DNA of 64,000 nucleotides from Hormoscilla sp. GUM202 (GTDB lineage: Bacteria; Cyanobacteriota; Cyanobacteriia; Cyanobacteriales; Desertifilaceae), in assembly GCA_005518205.2 (NCBI GenBank), contig RFFC02000022.1, positions 62,001-126,000 on the forward strand, read 5' to 3'. The position numbers were made by a program, and so were the translations under genes. The notes beneath the pieces were generated by a model, which saw only the letters and a program-made list of their open reading frames with translations, was not told where the DNA came from and searched no databases. This document shows positions 9,004 through 17,339 of the stretch, in pieces (within the stretch, counting starts at the first letter, position 1; every line of letters starts with the position of its first letter).

Positions 9004-9046
9004 TTCACCCTTGACAATTTCCTGCCAAGAAGCTATATACTTATAC

Positions 9047-9976
9047 TTATGGGCGAGAAGCAGCTACCCTTTGAGCGTATTCCAGATTTTTCTGATACTC
9101 CACTATTTTTTGTTGCGCTCTGTCATATTCTGGATGGTCGGACGGGACAATTTTCAGCAGTTCGATCGCCTCAGTCCACTGACTAGCAACCGTTTCCCAA
9201 TCAGCTTTAGTTTGAGCCGTTTGGGTTAACTCCCACGCCGAATTCGCTTTATTGATCGCCAACCTCCAGCCTTGAGCCGGATCCACCCCCCCAGTCCCTG
9301 CCGAATTCGCTTTATTGATCGCCAACCTCCAGCCTTGAGCCGGATCCACCCCCCCAGTCCCTGGGGAAGTCTGATTTGCTGGTTGCGGCTTTTCTGCTGG
9401 CGTCGGTACTGGTCTTTTGGGCTGGCTGGGTGCTGGTTCCTTTACCTGTGGTTGCTGCGGTGCCAGTTTTTGATTCAAGAACCACCACACCCCAGATCCC
9501 AGCAGCAACACCACCAATATGATAGCGGCAATGGGAAGCAGTTTTTTGATTTTGTCGGCCCTCTTGGGTTTGGACTCTTCCCCTGGGGTGTCTTCTTCAA
9601 TCAACTCCTCTTCGGAGTCCGTTGGTTTATCATCATCATCATCCAACGGTTCTTCCTCCTCTTTTTCCTCATCCACCTCAGGATATTCCTCCTCATCAGG
9701 AGGCTGCGCTGCTGACAGGTCGAATTCCTCACTCCAGTCTGGTTGCTTAGTTCCCTTCCTCCGTCCATAAACCAACATTTTGGGAATGCCTTCAATGGAC
9801 TGGCTGAAAATTTCTTCCAAGACTAATCCCACGAGCTCTTGTTTCTCTGGAACCTCATCTGACTCCAGCAATATGTGTAAGCAATCCTGCTTAATCACCG
9901 CCTTCGCGGTAATGCCTAGAGGTTCCAGGGACTGGTTCAGGAGCTGCGCGATCGATTGTGGGTTAGGTTGTGGCAT
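9047..9976 (-). CDS. hypothetical membrane-anchored protein with acidic linker and a duplicated 21-aa repeat
   Basis: The 309-aa product is not a family I can name. Residues 1-85 form a compact domain (SIAQLLNQSLEPLGITAKAV), followed by a very acidic linker (about 93-135, many Glu/Asp), one membrane helix (about 147-168, AAIILVVLLLGSGVWWFLN) and a Pro-rich stretch (179-205). Residues 206-226 are repeated exactly at 227-247 (each GTGGVDPAQGW to NKANSA), from a perfect 63-bp tandem DNA duplication (9237-9299 and 9300-9362). The C-terminus is helical (TKADWETVASQWTEAIELL). The orientation implies an acidic cytosolic N-terminus and an external tail, or the reverse. Confidence 0.75.
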   Translation of the reverse strand: MPQPNPQSIAQLLNQSLEPLGITAKAVIKQDCLHILLESDEVPEKQELVGLVLEEIFSQSIEGIPKMLVYGRRKGTKQPDWSEEFDLSAAQPPDEEEYPEVDEEKEEEEPLDDDDDKPTDSEEELIEEDTPGEESKPKRADKIKKLLPIAAIILVVLLLGSGVWWFLNQKLAPQQPQVKEPAPSQPKRPVPTPAEKPQPANQTSPGTGGVDPAQGWRLAINKANSAGTGGVDPAQGWRLAINKANSAWELTQTAQTKADWETVASQWTEAIELLKIVPSDHPEYDRAQQKIVEYQKNLEYAQRVAASRP

Positions 9977-10194
9977 GACGGGGCACCATTAGGTGAGCAA
10001 CTAGATAGGTTTTTTCCCTGCTTCGGTCTCCCACGCCACCAGCTATGGCCGCCAGGGTAGAAGACCAAAGAGTGAGATGACTCGGGTACAAGCCTGCGAT
10101 CTGAGCGGCGGTTCCATCGCCTTAATGATGTCAGCACCTCTTGGCCTATATTGCTATTTTGCCAAACCACTGTGCTATTTCTCTGCTATCTCGA
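9977..10194. other. intergenic spacer
   Basis: About 220 nt between prfA and the acidic membrane protein gene. Short frames here do not look coding, and I see no RNA gene, clear terminator or repeat. Confidence 0.4.
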
Positions 10195-11283
10195 TCATTG
10201 AGTTGCCAGTTCTACTAGCCGTTCCTGCTGGTCTTGGGCAATGCATGCTTGAACAGTGCTTTCCAGGTTTCCTTCTAGGAGCGGGGTGAGAACGAAATTA
10301 TGACCCAAGCGATGGTCCGTCACGCGGTTATCTTTGTAGTTGTAGGTGCGGATTTTTTCCGATCTGGCGCCAGTTCCTACCTGCGATCGCCGCATATCCG
10401 TGACCGCTTCCTGCTGTTCTCGCAGCTTCATCTCATAGAGCTTAGCCCGCAATATTTGCATAGCCCGCTCCCGGTTTTGCAGCTGCGATCGCTCTTCCGT
10501 ACAAAAAATCCGGATACCCGTAGGCTTATGATACAGGTCAACGGCAGTTTCCACCTTATTCACATTTTGTCCGCCTGCGCCACCGGAGCGAGCCGTCGAT
10601 ATTTCCAAATCCTTCTGGTCAATTTCGACCTCTACATCATCCACCTCTGGCATCACCGCTACTGTTGCCGTGGAAGTGTGAACCCTTCCCCCCGCTTCTG
10701 TCACTGGCACTCGCTGAACTCGGTGGACTCCTGCTTCAAACTTCAGTTTACTGTATACCCGATCGCCTTGGATTTCTAGAATCGCCTCCTTAAAGCCGCC
10801 CATCTCTGCTAGCGACTCGCTCAATAGCTTAACCTGCCACTTTTGGCTTTCCGCATAGCGCGAGTACATCCGCACCAAATCTCCTGCCCAGATACTAGCT
10901 TCATCACCCCCCGTACCTGCCCTAATTTCCAACATGATGTTTTTCTCATCTAGAGGATCCTGGGGTAAGAGCAAAATCTTCAAGCGATTCTCCAGCCCGG
11001 AGAGCTTTGTTTCCAGTTCTTTCACCTCACTAGCTGCCAAATACTCCATTTCCGAGTCGCCGTTAGCCTCTTTGAGCACCTCTTTGGCACCGGACAACTC
11101 TGTGCTTGTCCCCTTCCACAGCTCGAAAGTATTCACCACTTCCTCTAGGGACGATCGGGCTTTTGCCACCCGTTGCACCTCCGTTGGATCTGTGGCTATA
11201 TCTGGGTCTGCCAGACGTTTCGTCAATTCATTAAAAGTTTCTTCAACCGATTTTAGCTTTGACAGCAGATAAGTTTCAGTCAT
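10195..11283 (-). CDS. prfA: peptide chain release factor 1
   Basis: Ends translation at UAA and UAG. From the ATG at 11283 (GGAGG lies 8 nt upstream; an in-frame ATG at 11298 is less likely) the protein is 362 aa. The anticodon-like tripeptide PVT is at 193-195, specific to RF1. The catalytic loop RSGGAGGQNVNK carries GGQ at 237-239, whose Gln is normally methylated. The domain I helices and C-terminus are complete. It is the last gene of the long ribosomal block, 80 nt after rpmE. Its specificity is relevant here because several nearby genes contain premature UAA or UAG codons. Confidence 0.96.
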   Translation of the reverse strand: MTETYLLSKLKSVEETFNELTKRLADPDIATDPTEVQRVAKARSSLEEVVNTFELWKGTSTELSGAKEVLKEANGDSEMEYLAASEVKELETKLSGLENRLKILLLPQDPLDEKNIMLEIRAGTGGDEASIWAGDLVRMYSRYAESQKWQVKLLSESLAEMGGFKEAILEIQGDRVYSKLKFEAGVHRVQRVPVTEAGGRVHTSTATVAVMPEVDDVEVEIDQKDLEISTARSGGAGGQNVNKVETAVDLYHKPTGIRIFCTEERSQLQNRERAMQILRAKLYEMKLREQQEAVTDMRRSQVGTGARSEKIRTYNYKDNRVTDHRLGHNFVLTPLLEGNLESTVQACIAQDQQERLVELATQ

Positions 11284-11363
11284 TGGACTGTCCTCCATCC
11301 CTCAAGTAGCAATGTGCGATTTTATGCTTTCGTACTGGCGGTCAGTTTTTAGTGCGATCGCCG

Positions 11364-11612
11364 CTACTTCTTATCATTTGAGGCTGCCGTTGTGGTCTCT
11401 CCTTCTGACATCATGCCGTATTTCCGTAGGAAGCGCTCAACTCGTCCTTCCGTGTCAATTATCTTCTGGGTGCCCGTGTAAAATGGATGATTGCCAGACC
11501 ATACATCCACATGCAGTTCTGGTTTAGTCGAACCCACAGTCATTATAAATTCCCCATTGCAATAAACCTTCGCTTCTGGATACCACTGGGGATGAATCTC
11601 TTTTTTTGACAT
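11364..11612 (-). CDS. rpmE: 50S ribosomal protein bL31
   Basis: An 82-aa bL31, which bridges the two ribosomal subunits. It starts MSKKEIHPQWYPEAKVYC and has the family signature around HPFYTGTQKIIDTEGRV. Only one cysteine (VYC) is present, so the zinc-binding CxxC form is absent; this is the zinc-free type. It lies between rpsI and prfA as in other cyanobacteria. Confidence 0.95.
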   Translation of the reverse strand: MSKKEIHPQWYPEAKVYCNGEFIMTVGSTKPELHVDVWSGNHPFYTGTQKIIDTEGRVERFLRKYGMMSEGETTTAASNDKK

Positions 11613-11748
11613 TATTTTCTCCTTTTTACTTGATCAGTCTATCTTAATTTTATTTTAGCCCCGTCCGCGCCACAACCCAATATCTAATATCCCGGTATTT
11701 TATATATTTTATTGCTACATATATAACCGCTTTTCCTGGATAACGCCT

Positions 11749-11781
11749 GGGAATGATTGGGTAAGGCCAACCTATTCCCAA
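11749..11781. terminator. hairpin between rpsI and rpmE
   Basis: TGGGAAT pairs with ATTCCCA and an inner TTGG with CCAA, in the 211-nt spacer on the minus-strand path from rpsI to rpmE. It may be an attenuator or partial terminator separating rpmE-prfA from the rest. No long T-tract follows. Confidence 0.4.
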
Positions 11782-11823
11782 CTATCAGCACTCTACCGAG
11801 CAATCTGATAAATACCATTTTCC

Positions 11824-12240
11824 TCAGCGCTTCGAGTATTGAGGGGCTTTCCGAGCTTTAAGCAAACCGTACTTCTTGCGCTCTTTAGCACGGGGGTCCC
11901 GGGTTAAGTAGCCTTCAATTTTCAAAGGTTTGCGGTTCTCTGGATCCAGCTGGCATAGGGCCCTAGCTACTCCTAGGCGAATCGAGTCAGACTGTCCGGT
12001 CAATCCACCACCTGCGACCTTAACGATAATATCATACTCATTTTCTAAGCCTAGGGTTTCTAAGGGAGCTTTTGTCGCGCCCAGGTAGCCAGAATTAAAT
12101 TGCAGGTACTCGTCTCCCGCTTTGCCATTGATAGTCAGTTGACCGCTGCCGGGAACCAGACGCACTCTGGCCACTGATGACTTGCGGCGACCCGTGCCCC
12201 AATACACGGCGCGACCCTGTTCTTTTTCTGTTGCTTCCAT
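11824..12240 (-). CDS. rpsI: 30S ribosomal protein uS9
   Basis: A 138-aa uS9, whose C-terminal tail reaches the P-site tRNA. MEATEKEQGRAVYWGTGRRK is the N-terminus, AGGGLTGQSDSIRLGVARAL the core signature, and the protein ends in the conserved KAPQYSKR with the terminal Lys-Arg. Its ATG overlaps the stop of rplM by one base (TAATG), so the pair is probably translationally coupled. Confidence 0.97.
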   Translation of the reverse strand: MEATEKEQGRAVYWGTGRRKSSVARVRLVPGSGQLTINGKAGDEYLQFNSGYLGATKAPLETLGLENEYDIIVKVAGGGLTGQSDSIRLGVARALCQLDPENRKPLKIEGYLTRDPRAKERKKYGLLKARKAPQYSKR

Positions 12241-12695
12241 TATTTCTGTTCTCCTGGTATCGTGTTTATTTCTAGTATCTGGGGTTTTTGGGCTTCATGG
12301 GGATGGTCCGAGCCGCTGTAAACTTTCAGCTTAGTAAATAACTTGCGCCCGAGTGAATTTTTCGGCAACATCCCCCGCACAGCCTGCTCAACAATTCTTT
12401 CTGGTATCCGCCCTTGCAGTTTCGCAAAGGTTTCCGTTTTCATGCCCCCCGGACGGCCCGAATGGCGTCGATATAGTTTTTGGCTGCGTTTTTTGCCGGT
12501 AACATCTACTTTTTCAGCATTCACCACAATCACAAAGTCTCCTACATCCATGTGAGGAGTGAAAGTCGGTTTATTTTTGCCCCGCAGGACTATAGCAATT
12601 TCACTTGCCAGGCGACCCAGACGTTGACCAGCAGCATCTACAACATACCAGTTACGCTCTAGAGATTCTTGAGCTGGAAGATAAGTTTTGTTCAT
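12240..12695 (-). CDS. rplM: 50S ribosomal protein uL13
   Basis: A 151-aa uL13, an early assembly protein that binds 23S rRNA. The N-terminus MNKTYLPAQESLERNWYVVD, the GRLASEIA segment and the MLPKNSLGRKLFTKLKVY signature are all present. It shares its last base with the start of rpsI and follows truA by 52 nt. Confidence 0.97.
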   Translation of the reverse strand: MNKTYLPAQESLERNWYVVDAAGQRLGRLASEIAIVLRGKNKPTFTPHMDVGDFVIVVNAEKVDVTGKKRSQKLYRRHSGRPGGMKTETFAKLQGRIPERIVEQAVRGMLPKNSLGRKLFTKLKVYSGSDHPHEAQKPQILEINTIPGEQK

Positions 12696-12747
12696 TTTTC
12701 ATTCTTTTTTGTTTGTTGCGTAGGGCGGGCGTCTCGCCTGCCCGTTC

Positions 12748-13599
12748 TTATTGGTTAAAAGTAAGGTAATCTGGAGACAGAACCAACTTTGGCTGGCTAT
12801 TTTCCCATACTTCTGACCGAAAGGGGGAGTCTGGATAGCCTACCCGCAGCAGGCACAGACCCTGAGGAGGTGCGGCGTACTTGACTAAATCACGGCGTTC
12901 TGAAGACCAGATTTGAGTGAACTCCGAAACCGATCGCCCTTTGTCCCCGACCGAGACTAGCAACCCCACCAGCAACCGCATCATACCATATAGGAACCCG
13001 TTAGCTTGCACTTCTATATAAATGAAGGGTCCGGACCTTCCGCATTCTGCTGCTTGGACTTCTACCCAGGAATGCTTGCGAGCGGAGCCCGCTCTGCGAA
13101 AGGCAGCCAGATGATGCTTGCCTATCAATGGATTCAGGGCATCCTGAATTAATGATGCATCCAGGGGCTGGTAATAATAATGCCAGGAAAAGGGGCGGAC
13201 AAACAAGTTGGGTTGAGGGTCTGTATAAATCGTATAGCGATAGCGACGCATGCTAGCAGAAAAGCGAGCATGCCAGGTATCGGGCACAGCTACTGAAGTC
13301 AGGATCGAAATATCTTTAGGCAGCCGCGCATTCAGGACGCTGGCCCACCGACTGGCTGGAATCTTCCCCGTCGCCTCAAAATGTGCTACTTGCCCAGCAG
13401 CGTGAACTCCCGTATCAGTTCGACCAGCGGCTATTACTGGCACTGGTCGATTCAGCACCGTAAATATGGCTGTTTCGATTTCCGACTGCACTGTCCGTTC
13501 TCCACGACCCTGCCGCTGCCAGCCATGAAAATGAGTGCCCAGGTATTGGATGACCAGGGCAACTCGCTGTCTGGAACTTGTCTTTTCTGCGTTGTCCAT
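12748..13599 (-). CDS. truA: tRNA pseudouridine synthase A
   Basis: Converts uridines 38-40 in the anticodon arm of many tRNAs to pseudouridine. The 283-aa protein has YLGTHFHGWQRQ near the start and the catalytic aspartate D62 in AAGRTDTGVHA. FLYGMMRLLVG is the later conserved motif. In cyanobacteria truA sits between rplQ and rplM, as here. It is 34 nt downstream of rplQ. Confidence 0.95.
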   Translation of the reverse strand: MDNAEKTSSRQRVALVIQYLGTHFHGWQRQGRGERTVQSEIETAIFTVLNRPVPVIAAGRTDTGVHAAGQVAHFEATGKIPASRWASVLNARLPKDISILTSVAVPDTWHARFSASMRRYRYTIYTDPQPNLFVRPFSWHYYYQPLDASLIQDALNPLIGKHHLAAFRRAGSARKHSWVEVQAAECGRSGPFIYIEVQANGFLYGMMRLLVGLLVSVGDKGRSVSEFTQIWSSERRDLVKYAAPPQGLCLLRVGYPDSPFRSEVWENSQPKLVLSPDYLTFNQ

Positions 13600-13633
13600 C
13601 TTGCGGACTTGACAATTAGCTAGCCAGCACTTG

Positions 13634-14023
13634 TCAAACTAGCTCGATAATCGCCATTTCCGCATTATCGCCCCTACGCGGTACCGTTGGCATAATGCGG
13701 GTGTACCCACCTTGGCGATCGCCATACCTCGTTTGGGCCTGCTCGAACAGTGCATGAACCAGTTGTTTCTTTTGCCGCCTGTGCTCATTTTTATCCTGAC
13801 TTCCCGTCAGGTAAATATAGCCCATTGCTTGCCTACGAGCTGATAAAGAGCCCTCTTTTGCCAAGGTTATTATTTTCTCTGCTGCCGATCGCACCGCCTT
13901 TGCACGAGCTTTCGTTGTTGTAATCCGACCATTACGAATCAGTGCTGTTGTCAGCGATCTCAGCAGCGCTTTCCGCTGATCTGCTGGTTTTCCTAGTTTG
14001 GGAACACGACGACGGTGACGCAT
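13634..14023 (-). CDS. rplQ: 50S ribosomal protein bL17
   Basis: A 129-aa bL17, near the peptide exit tunnel. MRHRRRVPKLGKPADQRKAL is the canonical start, followed by LIRNGRITTTKARAK, and the protein ends GDNAEMAIIELV. Length and order match other cyanobacteria. A 147-nt A/T-rich spacer with TGTCAGTTGTCA repeats separates it from rpoA. Confidence 0.97.
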   Translation of the reverse strand: MRHRRRVPKLGKPADQRKALLRSLTTALIRNGRITTTKARAKAVRSAAEKIITLAKEGSLSARRQAMGYIYLTGSQDKNEHRRQKKQLVHALFEQAQTRYGDRQGGYTRIMPTVPRRGDNAEMAIIELV

Positions 14024-14170
14024 TATCTCTTACCTAACTTCTCTTATCTTCCTTCTCAGTTGTCAGTTGTCAATTTCTTCCTAACTATTTAATCCTGACT
14101 ACTAACTCCTAACTGCTCTCCTTTCCGTACTCGCTAAGGCGATCGTACTCCAGGATGCGCTCTTTTTTTC

Positions 14171-15148
14171 CTATGTTTTTGTTTCTTTTTCGTGGGGCAG
14201 GGTTATCCCCAAGCGGACCTGCAAAGCTTCTATAACCTCTTCCGCTGATTTCTGACCAAAGTTTTTTATTTCCAGCAGATCCTCTTGAGTATAGTCCAGC
14301 AAGTCTGAGACTGAGTTAATCTGAGCTCGTTTCAGACAATTATATGCCCTCACTGACAGCTGCAATTCTTCAATGGTAATCTTGCTCGTTGGATCTCCCG
14401 TATCTGATACTTCATCTTTGACTGGCTCAAATGTGATATCTTTGAGCGGATTGAACAGATCCACCAGGATACTAGCCGCTTGAGACAATGCCTCTTGAGG
14501 GTTTATGCTCCCATTGGTCGTGATTTCCATTATTAACCGGTCTTTCTCCAGGCTTCCCCCTACTCTCGCGCTTTCCACCATGTAGTTTACCTTCCTCACT
14601 GGCATAAACATCGCATCAATCTGGAGGAAGTCCAATGCCGTCGTTTCGTCACGACCCCGTTCTACCGTTCTATATCCCTTGCCTGTTTCCATGCGAAACT
14701 CCATTTCCAGAGTCGCTCCTGGCGATAGAGTAGCAATGTATTGACTGGGGTTAACCAGTTCCACATCTGCCGGAAGATCAAACTTACCCGCCCTCACCGT
14801 TTCCACCTCTGCCGGAAGATCAGCCCTCACCGTCGCCGGCCCATTGGCCAGTAAACGACCAATCTGAGGCTGACTTGAATGGCTTTTCAGCACTATTTCC
14901 TTCATATTTAGCAATATATCCAGCACATCCTCTCGGACCCCTGGAATTGTGGCAAACTCGTGGTTTACCCCTGCGATTCTAACTGCTGTCACTGCTGATC
15001 CTGACAAATTTGACAGCAGCACTCGTCTCAAAGCATTACCAACTGTCGTTCCTTGACCTCGTTCTAGGGGTTCTAATACAAATCTGCTGTACTGACTTTG
15101 ATCTTTTTCTCTATACGACTGTACACACTCTATCTGAAATTGTGTCAC
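14171..15148 (-). CDS. rpoA: RNA polymerase alpha subunit, with an internal duplication
   Basis: Assembles RNA polymerase through its N-domain and contacts promoters and activators through its C-domain. The N-domain shows LEPLERGQGTTVGNALRRVL, the C-domain ELQLSVRAYNCLKRAQI with the HhH motif KNFGQKSAEEV. The protein is 325 aa, against about 314 in relatives. The excess is residues 107-132, where DLPAEVETVRA is followed by the similar DLPADVELV. The DNA shows the 20-mer at 14761-14780 recurring, with one change, at 14803-14822 (42-bp period). The duplication is in frame and in a surface region of domain 2, so the protein is probably functional. Confidence 0.96.
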   Translation of the reverse strand: MTQFQIECVQSYREKDQSQYSRFVLEPLERGQGTTVGNALRRVLLSNLSGSAVTAVRIAGVNHEFATIPGVREDVLDILLNMKEIVLKSHSSQPQIGRLLANGPATVRADLPAEVETVRAGKFDLPADVELVNPSQYIATLSPGATLEMEFRMETGKGYRTVERGRDETTALDFLQIDAMFMPVRKVNYMVESARVGGSLEKDRLIMEITTNGSINPQEALSQAASILVDLFNPLKDITFEPVKDEVSDTGDPTSKITIEELQLSVRAYNCLKRAQINSVSDLLDYTQEDLLEIKNFGQKSAEEVIEALQVRLGITLPHEKETKT

Positions 15149-15240
15149 CGCGCGTCCTCCCTTCGCCTGAATTCTCTCAAGTCAGCTTAACTATTCCGCC
15201 AACAGCAATTCATCGCCTTTATCCGAGCATTGCATTTTTT

Positions 15241-15633
15241 CTATACTCTACGACGTTTTGGCGGACGACAGCCATTGTGGGGGATTGGGGTTACATCCCT
15301 AATCAGCGTTATTTCCAGCCCTACCCCTTGTAATGCTCTAATTGCTGTTTCTCTACCCGACCCCGGTCCTGATACCATCACTTCTATCTGCCGCATTCCC
15401 TGGTCCATTGCTCTCCTGGCCGCCTTTTCTGCCGCTGTTTGGGCTGCAAATGGAGTTCCTTTCTTTGCTCCCTTAAACCCACTCGAACCTGCTGATGCCC
15501 AGGAAACTACTTCTCCATTCGGAGCCGTAATCGATATGATCGTGTTGTTAAATGTAGACTGGATGTGCCCTACCCCACTTGGGATCTTCTTTTTCTGCTT
15601 TTTCGAGCCTGTTTTCTTTGTTTGTCGCGCCAT
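15241..15633 (-). CDS. rpsK: 30S ribosomal protein uS11
   Basis: A 130-aa uS11 on the 30S platform. It contains GVGHIQSTFNNTIISITAPN, the VMVSGPGSGRETAIRAL signature and the C-terminal DVTPIPHNGCRPPKRRRV. It lies between rpsM (60 nt upstream) and rpoA (92 nt downstream), the usual alpha-operon order. Confidence 0.97.
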   Translation of the reverse strand: MARQTKKTGSKKQKKKIPSGVGHIQSTFNNTIISITAPNGEVVSWASAGSSGFKGAKKGTPFAAQTAAEKAARRAMDQGMRQIEVMVSGPGSGRETAIRALQGVGLEITLIRDVTPIPHNGCRPPKRRRV

Positions 15634-15693
15634 AATCTTCTGCTTTTTTACCTCAATGAATTATTTTTCTTTTCTCCGACGCGCAAGCTTGCT

Positions 15694-16077
15694 TTATTTC
15701 TTAGAGCTGGCCTTTTTCTTGCCTGCTACCGTGCGACGGGATCCACGCCGAGTGCGAGCGTTAGTTCTGGTTCGCTGACCTCTTACTGGCAATCCCATCC
15801 TGTGACGCCTGCCACGGTATGTGCCTATATCCATCAGCCGCTTGATGTTCATCGCTTCCCAACGGCGCAAGTCCCCTTCTACCTGATAGTTGCTTTCCAC
15901 CGCTTGTCGCAGTGCGGCTACATCCGCGTCATTTAAATCCTTGACCCGAGTATCTGGATTGACCCCCGTTGTCGCTATAATTTCTTGAGACCGCGTCAGC
16001 CCTATGCCATAGATGTATGTCAGACCTATTTCCACCCGCTTGTCCCGAGGCAGGTCTACACCGGCTATCCGTGCCAC
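15694..16077 (-). CDS. rpsM: 30S ribosomal protein uS13
   Basis: A 127-aa uS13, which contacts the P-site tRNA and uL5 at the subunit bridge. MARIAGVDLPRDKRVEIGLT is the start, GTYRGRRHRMGLPVRGQRT the signature, and the C-terminal tail is very basic (GSRRTVAGKKKASSKK). It follows rpmJ by 89 nt. Confidence 0.97.
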   Translation of the reverse strand: MARIAGVDLPRDKRVEIGLTYIYGIGLTRSQEIIATTGVNPDTRVKDLNDADVAALRQAVESNYQVEGDLRRWEAMNIKRLMDIGTYRGRRHRMGLPVRGQRTRTNARTRRGSRRTVAGKKKASSKK

Positions 16078-16166
16078 TTCTTTTTCTCCCTACTCTTGTT
16101 TTTCTGCTACTTTCCTTGTCCTATCTCGCCTGTCTGACTCTGACTAGGCCTGCTCTCTTAGCCTCC

Positions 16167-16280
16167 CTAACCTTGGCGCTGCTTGTGCTTGGGATTAGAA
16201 CATATCACCATTGCCCGACCGTGACGACGGATAATGCGACATTTTTCACATATTTTTTTGACGGACGATCTTACTTTCAT
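16167..16280 (-). CDS. rpmJ: 50S ribosomal protein bL36
   Basis: A 37-aa gene read directly from the sequence: MKVRSSVKKICEKCRIIRRH, then GRAMVICSNPKHKQRQG. The zinc ligands are three Cys and one His (CEKC, C and H of CSNPKH), so this is the zinc-binding type. The stop TAG is at 16167-16169. It lies between infA and rpsM as expected. Confidence 0.96.
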   Translation of the reverse strand: MKVRSSVKKICEKCRIIRRHGRAMVICSNPKHKQRQG

Positions 16281-16407
16281 GCCTGCTCTCGAACACTACA
16301 AATATAACACGATATCAGATTTTTACATTACTTGTCAAATCTTTTTTTCCCACGGGAAATTCCGGTGCCCTCCGGTCACCCTTCCCCTCTTTTCCCGAAC
16401 TACCGGC

Positions 16408-16632
16408 TTACTTCTTCCGCAGACGGTAGGTAATTCTGCCTTTGGTCAAGTCATAGGGTGTTAGTTCCACCTTGACCCGATCGCCCGGAAGAATCTTGAT
16501 ATAATTGCGGCGGATTTTGCCTGATATATGGGCGAGAACGTTAAACCCATTATCCAGGTCTACCCGGAACATGGCATTCGGCAAGGATTCTGTTACCGTG
16601 CCTTCCATTTCTATTAAATCTTGTTTAGCCAA
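16408..16632 (-). CDS. infA: translation initiation factor IF-1
   Basis: A 74-aa single OB-fold protein that blocks the A site during initiation. It has MAKQDLIEMEGTVTESLPN, GHISGK-like AHISGKIRRNYIKILPGD and TPYDLTKGRITYRLRKK, matching cyanobacterial IF-1 over its whole length. It sits 140 nt after adk and 127 nt before rpmJ. Confidence 0.96.
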   Translation of the reverse strand: MAKQDLIEMEGTVTESLPNAMFRVDLDNGFNVLAHISGKIRRNYIKILPGDRVKVELTPYDLTKGRITYRLRKK

Positions 16633-16772
16633 TTTTGCTTTTCCTCAACTCTGCTCTTTCTTGCCTGGTGATTCATAACTCTTTTTACCTATCTTATCAA
16701 ATTTTCACATTGAAAATAGACCAACGAGGGCCTGTTGGTCCGTTTTGCTTGGGGTTCCCACTGGTCCTGCCG

Positions 16773-17339
16773 CTAGGAGGCGATCGCCTGTTTGAGAGCA
16801 GCCGCCACATCCGTTATTGATTGATTGCCATTGACCGACTTTAACTGCCCCCGAGCGCGGTAGAAGTCAATCAAGGGCGCTGTCTTTTCTCGATAAACCT
16901 CTAAACGATGACGAATTGTTTCTTCGCTATCGTCGGATCGCCCCTCCTTGCGCCCTCGTTCCCGTAGTCTGTCAACGATCACCTCATCTGGCACTTCCAT
17001 GGCGATCGCCCAATCAGTCCATTGCCCCACCTCCCCGAGCAGTTTATCCAAAAACTCAGCCTGAGCTACATTACGGGGAAAGCCATCGAGAATCCACCCC
17101 GATCGCGCATCATCTTTACTCAAGCGTTCCCCCATCAAATCCAGCACCACCTTATCTGGCACCAACTCCCCCTCATCCAGGTAAGACTTGACCTTAAGCC
17201 CCAGAGGGGTCTTGTCCGCTACTGCCTTGCGTAACAGTTCTCCCGTGGAAATATGGGGAATTTGCTCATTATTCGCCAGTTGAGCTGCCTGGGTTCCCTT
17301 CCCCGAACCCGGAGGCCCTAAAAAAATTAATCGTGTCAC
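16773..17339 (-). CDS. adk: adenylate kinase
   Basis: Interconverts ATP + AMP and 2 ADP. The 188-aa protein has the P-loop GPPGSGKGTQ, the AMP-binding STGELLR and GWILDGFPRN segments, and a short lid (RERGRKEGRSDDSEETIRHR), so it is the short form without a zinc lid, as in other cyanobacteria. The start codon is GTG, whose first base is the last base of the secY TAG stop, indicating translational coupling to secY. Confidence 0.95.
   Translation of the reverse strand: MTRLIFLGPPGSGKGTQAAQLANNEQIPHISTGELLRKAVADKTPLGLKVKSYLDEGELVPDKVVLDLMGERLSKDDARSGWILDGFPRNVAQAEFLDKLLGEVGQWTDWAIAMEVPDEVIVDRLRERGRKEGRSDDSEETIRHRLEVYREKTAPLIDFYRARGQLKSVNGNQSITDVAAALKQAIAS

Noticed and set aside
9272..9770. Plus-strand frames rich in Ser and hydrophobic residues
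   Set aside because: They are antisense to the acidic linker and membrane helix of the minus-strand gene at 9047-9976.
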